A stretch of 7,258 nt of DNA from Anaerolineales bacterium (lineage in GTDB: Bacteria; Chloroflexota; Anaerolineae; Anaerolineales; Villigracilaceae), in contig WGAD01000218.1 in the NCBI GenBank assembly GCA_015489255.1, positions 1 through 7,258 of the forward strand, written 5' to 3'. How positions within the stretch are numbered: position 1 is the first letter of the stretch; every line of letters starts with the position of its first letter. Shown here in pieces: positions 5,709 to 7,258 of this stretch. Position numbers and translations under genes: made by a program. A model generated the notes under the pieces. The model searched no databases. It had not been told where the DNA came from and saw nothing but the letters and a program-made list of their open reading frames with translations.

Positions 5709-6623
5709 ATGGATACCTTGATCTCTTCCATTTGCCTGTTCGGCTTTGTGGTGATCGGCATCTTCGTGCTCTTTGCCCGCACAGTAATCGTCGTCCAGCA
5801 GTACGAGCGCCTGGTCGTCTTCCGCCTGGGGAAGGCGCTGCCAGCCCGCAAGAGCCTGATCGCCGGCTCCGGCCCCGGACTGGTCATCCTGATCCCCTTC
5901 ATAGACCGCGCCCGGCGGGTTGACCTGCGCGAACAGGTGCGCGAAGTGCCTCACCAAACGGCCATCACCAAAGACAACGCCGCCATTTCCATCGATTTTA
6001 TCTGGTACTTCCAGGTCATCGACCCCGCGGCCAGCGTGCTGAACGTCAACAACTTCGAGGCCTCCGCCGCCGGCATTGCCACCACCACCCTGCGCGCCGT
6101 CATCGGCTCCATCACCCTCGATGAAGCCCTCTCAGAACGAGAACGCATCAACCTCCTGTTGCGCACCCGCCTGGACGAAGTCACCGAGCGCTGGGGCGTC
6201 AAAGTGACCAATGTCGAAATCCGCGAGATCGTGCCGCCGCGCGAAATCCAGGACGCGATGAACAAACAAATGTCCGCCGAACGCATCCGCCGCGCCGTGG
6301 TCACCGAATCGCAAGGTCAGCGCGAAGCCGCCATCAACGTGGCAGAGGGCGAAAAACAGGCGGCCATCCTGCGCGCCGAAGGCGAAAAGCAATCCGCCAT
6401 CTTGCGCGCCCAGGGTGAACGCGAAGCACAGATCCTGCGCGCCGAAGGTTACGCCCGCGCGCTGGAAAGCATCTTTGGCGTGGCGCAAACCATCGACAAG
6501 AACACCATGACCCTGCAATACTTCGAAACGCTCAAGAGCATGGGCCAGGGCGCCTCGACCAAATACATCTTCCCCATGGAGTTCACCAGCCTGCTGCAAT
6601 CCTTTGCCGAACGAAACGAATAA
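5709..6623 (+). CDS. SPFH/Band 7 protein (stomatin/paraslipin, QmcA-like)
   Basis: This 304-residue, membrane-anchored scaffold protein organises membrane microdomains and typically acts with the NfeD protein encoded just upstream. One N-terminal membrane helix (about 5-25) precedes the SPFH domain (about 26-185). The domain shows QQYERLVVFRLG (30-41), GPGLVILIPFIDRARRVDLREQ (55-76), TKDNAAISIDFIWYFQV (87-103) and VTNVEIREIVPPREIQDAM (166-184). A charged coiled-coil follows (about 185-255), with ESQGQREAAINVAEGEKQAAIL as in paraslipins, then a conserved tail (TLQYFETLKSMGQGASTKYIFPME). The Shine-Dalgarno run AAGGAAGGAG (5687-5696) lies 12 bases from the ATG, a little far. The coiled-coil holds three near-identical 11-residue units. 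Assignment to the stomatin/paraslipin group over flotillin is supported by the 'PPRE' and 'AINVAEG' motifs. Its client processes are unknown. Confidence 0.92.
   Translation: MDTLISSICLFGFVVIGIFVLFARTVIVVQQYERLVVFRLGKALPARKSLIAGSGPGLVILIPFIDRARRVDLREQVREVPHQTAITKDNAAISIDFIWYFQVIDPAASVLNVNNFEASAAGIATTTLRAVIGSITLDEALSERERINLLLRTRLDEVTERWGVKVTNVEIREIVPPREIQDAMNKQMSAERIRRAVVTESQGQREAAINVAEGEKQAAILRAEGEKQSAILRAQGEREAQILRAEGYARALESIFGVAQTIDKNTMTLQYFETLKSMGQGASTKYIFPMEFTSLLQSFAERNE
6342..6440 (+). repeat. Three 33-bp in-frame repeats encoding a hendecad coiled-coil
   Basis: Three adjacent 33-base units encode AEGEKQAAILR, AEGEKQSAILR and AQGEREAQILR (residues 212-244 of the SPFH protein), and AEG begins a fourth. 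The 11-residue period matches hendecad coiled-coil geometry. The unit-to-unit DNA differences are mostly third-position or conservative changes, so the array appears to be an old, selected duplication and not a recent expansion. Confidence 0.8.
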
Positions 6624-6639
6624 ACCCCTCCAACCCGCC

Positions 6640-6667
6640 AGCGGCGCGCCGTCAGGCGCGCCGCTTT
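6640..6667 (+). terminator. Strong GC hairpin after the SPFH gene, probable terminator
   Basis: AGCGGCGCGCC, the loop GTCA, and GGCGCGCCGCT form a perfect 11-bp stem, 17 bases after the SPFH stop. Only three T residues follow (6665-6667), so intrinsic termination may be incomplete. There is no T-run on the opposite strand, so it would act only on plus-strand transcripts. It may also protect the 3' end of the nfeD-SPFH mRNA. Confidence 0.6.
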
Positions 6668-6683
6668 CACATGCCCGGGAAGC

Positions 6684-7142
6684 ATGAACACACCTTACGA
6701 CATTCAAGAAGCCACCCTGCGCGACCTGGCCGCCCTGCGCCGCCTGGAAAAGATATGCTTTCCGCAAGACGCCTGGACCCTGCCAGATTTGATCGCCGTC
6801 CTCACCCTGCCCGATATCGTGCGCCTGAAAGCCGTTCACCAAACGCAAATGATCGGCTTCATTGTCGGCGACCCCCGCGCCCACAAAGGCTTTTCGTGGA
6901 TCGCCACCGTCGGCGTTCTGCCCGCCTGGCGCGGGCAAGGCATCGGACGGGCGTTGATGGAAGCCTGCGAAGCCCGTCTGCCCACCCCGCGCATCCGCCT
7001 GACGGTCCGCCAGGACAACCTTGCCGCTATTCATCTATACGAAACCCTGGGGTACGAAGGCGTAACCATCTGGAAACATTACTACCGGGACGGCGCCTCC
7101 GCCCTGGTCATGGAAAAGGTCAATCTCCATGCACTTCCCTGA
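6684..7142 (+). CDS. GNAT-family N-acetyltransferase, RimI-like
   Basis: This 152-residue protein has a single GNAT domain that uses acetyl-CoA. RimI proteins acetylate the N-terminal alanine of ribosomal protein S18 and related substrates. The acetyl-CoA motif is VGVLPAWRGQGIGRALM (76-92), with R83-G-Q-G-I-G88 forming the pyrophosphate loop. Motif B is IRLTVRQDNLAAIHLYETLGYE (104-125), followed by YYRDGASALVMEK, the C-terminal pattern of RimI. Tyr119 fits the RimI catalytic tyrosine. The position of the RimI general-base glutamate (LEVR in typical members) is Thr107 here (LTVR), so substrate or mechanism may differ, and I do not assign the gene name. The start lacks a good Shine-Dalgarno sequence (only GGGA close by) but is the only suitable ATG. 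The gene begins 16 bases after the terminator-like hairpin and overlaps the next gene by 14 bases. Confidence 0.82.
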   Translation: MNTPYDIQEATLRDLAALRRLEKICFPQDAWTLPDLIAVLTLPDIVRLKAVHQTQMIGFIVGDPRAHKGFSWIATVGVLPAWRGQGIGRALMEACEARLPTPRIRLTVRQDNLAAIHLYETLGYEGVTIWKHYYRDGASALVMEKVNLHALP

Positions 7143-7258
7143 AGACACCCGCTCCCTCCCCCCTGTCATCTGGGTCGACACCCCTGCCGATCTGGCGCGC
7201 GCTGCCCGCCAGTGGGCGCGCGAACCGCGCCTGGCCATAGATACCGAATCCAACGGGC
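7129..7258 (+). CDS. Ribonuclease D-like 3'-5' exonuclease, N-terminal fragment (cut by window edge)
   Basis: The frame opens at an ATG 14 bases before the end of the acetyltransferase gene and runs off the right edge after 43 codons. The encoded segment includes PPVIWVDTPADLARAARQ and ends LAIDTESNG. An Ile-Asp-Thr-Glu strand after a 'D-T-P-A-D-L' helix start is the first exonuclease motif (Exo I) of the DEDD family as found in RNase D. D38 and E40 would be the metal ligands. GGAAAAGG lies about nine bases upstream of the ATG. The identification rests on this one motif and the N-terminal pattern. A related DEDD exonuclease domain, such as that of a DnaQ-like or WRN-like protein, is possible. 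Confidence 0.72.
   Translation, partial: MHFPEDTRSLPPVIWVDTPADLARAARQWAREPRLAIDTESNG

Noticed and set aside
5045..5902. A 285-codon open frame on the minus strand
   Set aside because: It lies antisense to nfeD and the start of the SPFH gene and would cover the nfeD promoter region. Composition is shadow-like.
6132..7034. A 300-codon open frame on the minus strand
   Set aside because: It is antisense to the SPFH and acetyltransferase genes. Its internal repeats (such as F-G-A-Q-D-G) are just the reverse reading of the 33-bp SPFH repeats.
1..7258. Search for CRISPR arrays, tRNA or rRNA genes, insertion sequences and toxin-antitoxin or defence genes
   Set aside because: No direct-repeat spacer arrays, tRNA-like sequences, transposase motifs or terminal inverted repeats were seen. 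Genes account for nearly all of the window and the largest gap is 112 bases.

Overview
The window is about 60% GC, tightly packed bacterial DNA, with no RNA genes, insertion sequences or CRISPR arrays that I can see. The best lineage hint is the secreted protein at 1578-2513. It carries two copies of an 'ETGH...G.F...Y....G.PI...G..VQ.FEN.RLE' repeat that I associate with Chloroflexota, especially Anaerolineae. The GC content and the other genes fit that lineage, but the assignment is an inference and not proof.

Left part, minus strand (about 4956 down to 1): a compact envelope operon. Its order of transcription is a UDP-ManNAc dehydrogenase (wecC-like), a non-hydrolysing UDP-GlcNAc 2-epimerase (wecB-like), a secreted repeat protein with an Ig-like tail, a six-helix membrane protein, a LiaF/Toast_rack-like membrane protein, and the start of another membrane protein that runs off the window. 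Gaps are 3, 7 and 28 bases, then a 14-base overlap, then 5 bases, so co-transcription and translational coupling are likely. WecB and WecC together would convert UDP-GlcNAc to UDP-ManNAc and then UDP-ManNAcA, a precursor for a surface glycan. The downstream genes encode cell-surface and membrane proteins.

Middle (4957-5068): a 112-base divergent intergenic region. It holds two promoter-like element sets on opposite strands that lie almost exactly on top of each other, and a perfect 6-bp inverted repeat (4971-4988) in the wecC leader.

Right part, plus strand: a short NfeD membrane protein (5069-5671) followed by a stomatin/paraslipin SPFH protein (5709-6623), the classic NfeD-SPFH membrane-microdomain pair. 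A strong GC hairpin (6640-6665) follows. Then come a GNAT acetyltransferase of RimI type (6684-7142) and, overlapping it by 14 bases, the 5' end of a ribonuclease D-like 3'-5' exonuclease (7129 to the window edge).

Taken together, most of the window concerns the cell envelope: glycan precursor supply, a surface protein, LiaF-like membrane proteins and an NfeD/SPFH pair. In Bacillus, LiaF-type proteins and NfeD/flotillin pairs both belong to envelope-stress regulons. Their neighbourhood here suggests, but does not show, a common envelope-maintenance role. No gene stands out as a wholly new system. The most unusual signals are the superimposed divergent promoters, the wecB/repeat-protein stop-start relay, and the linkage of ManNAcA synthesis to LiaF-like genes.
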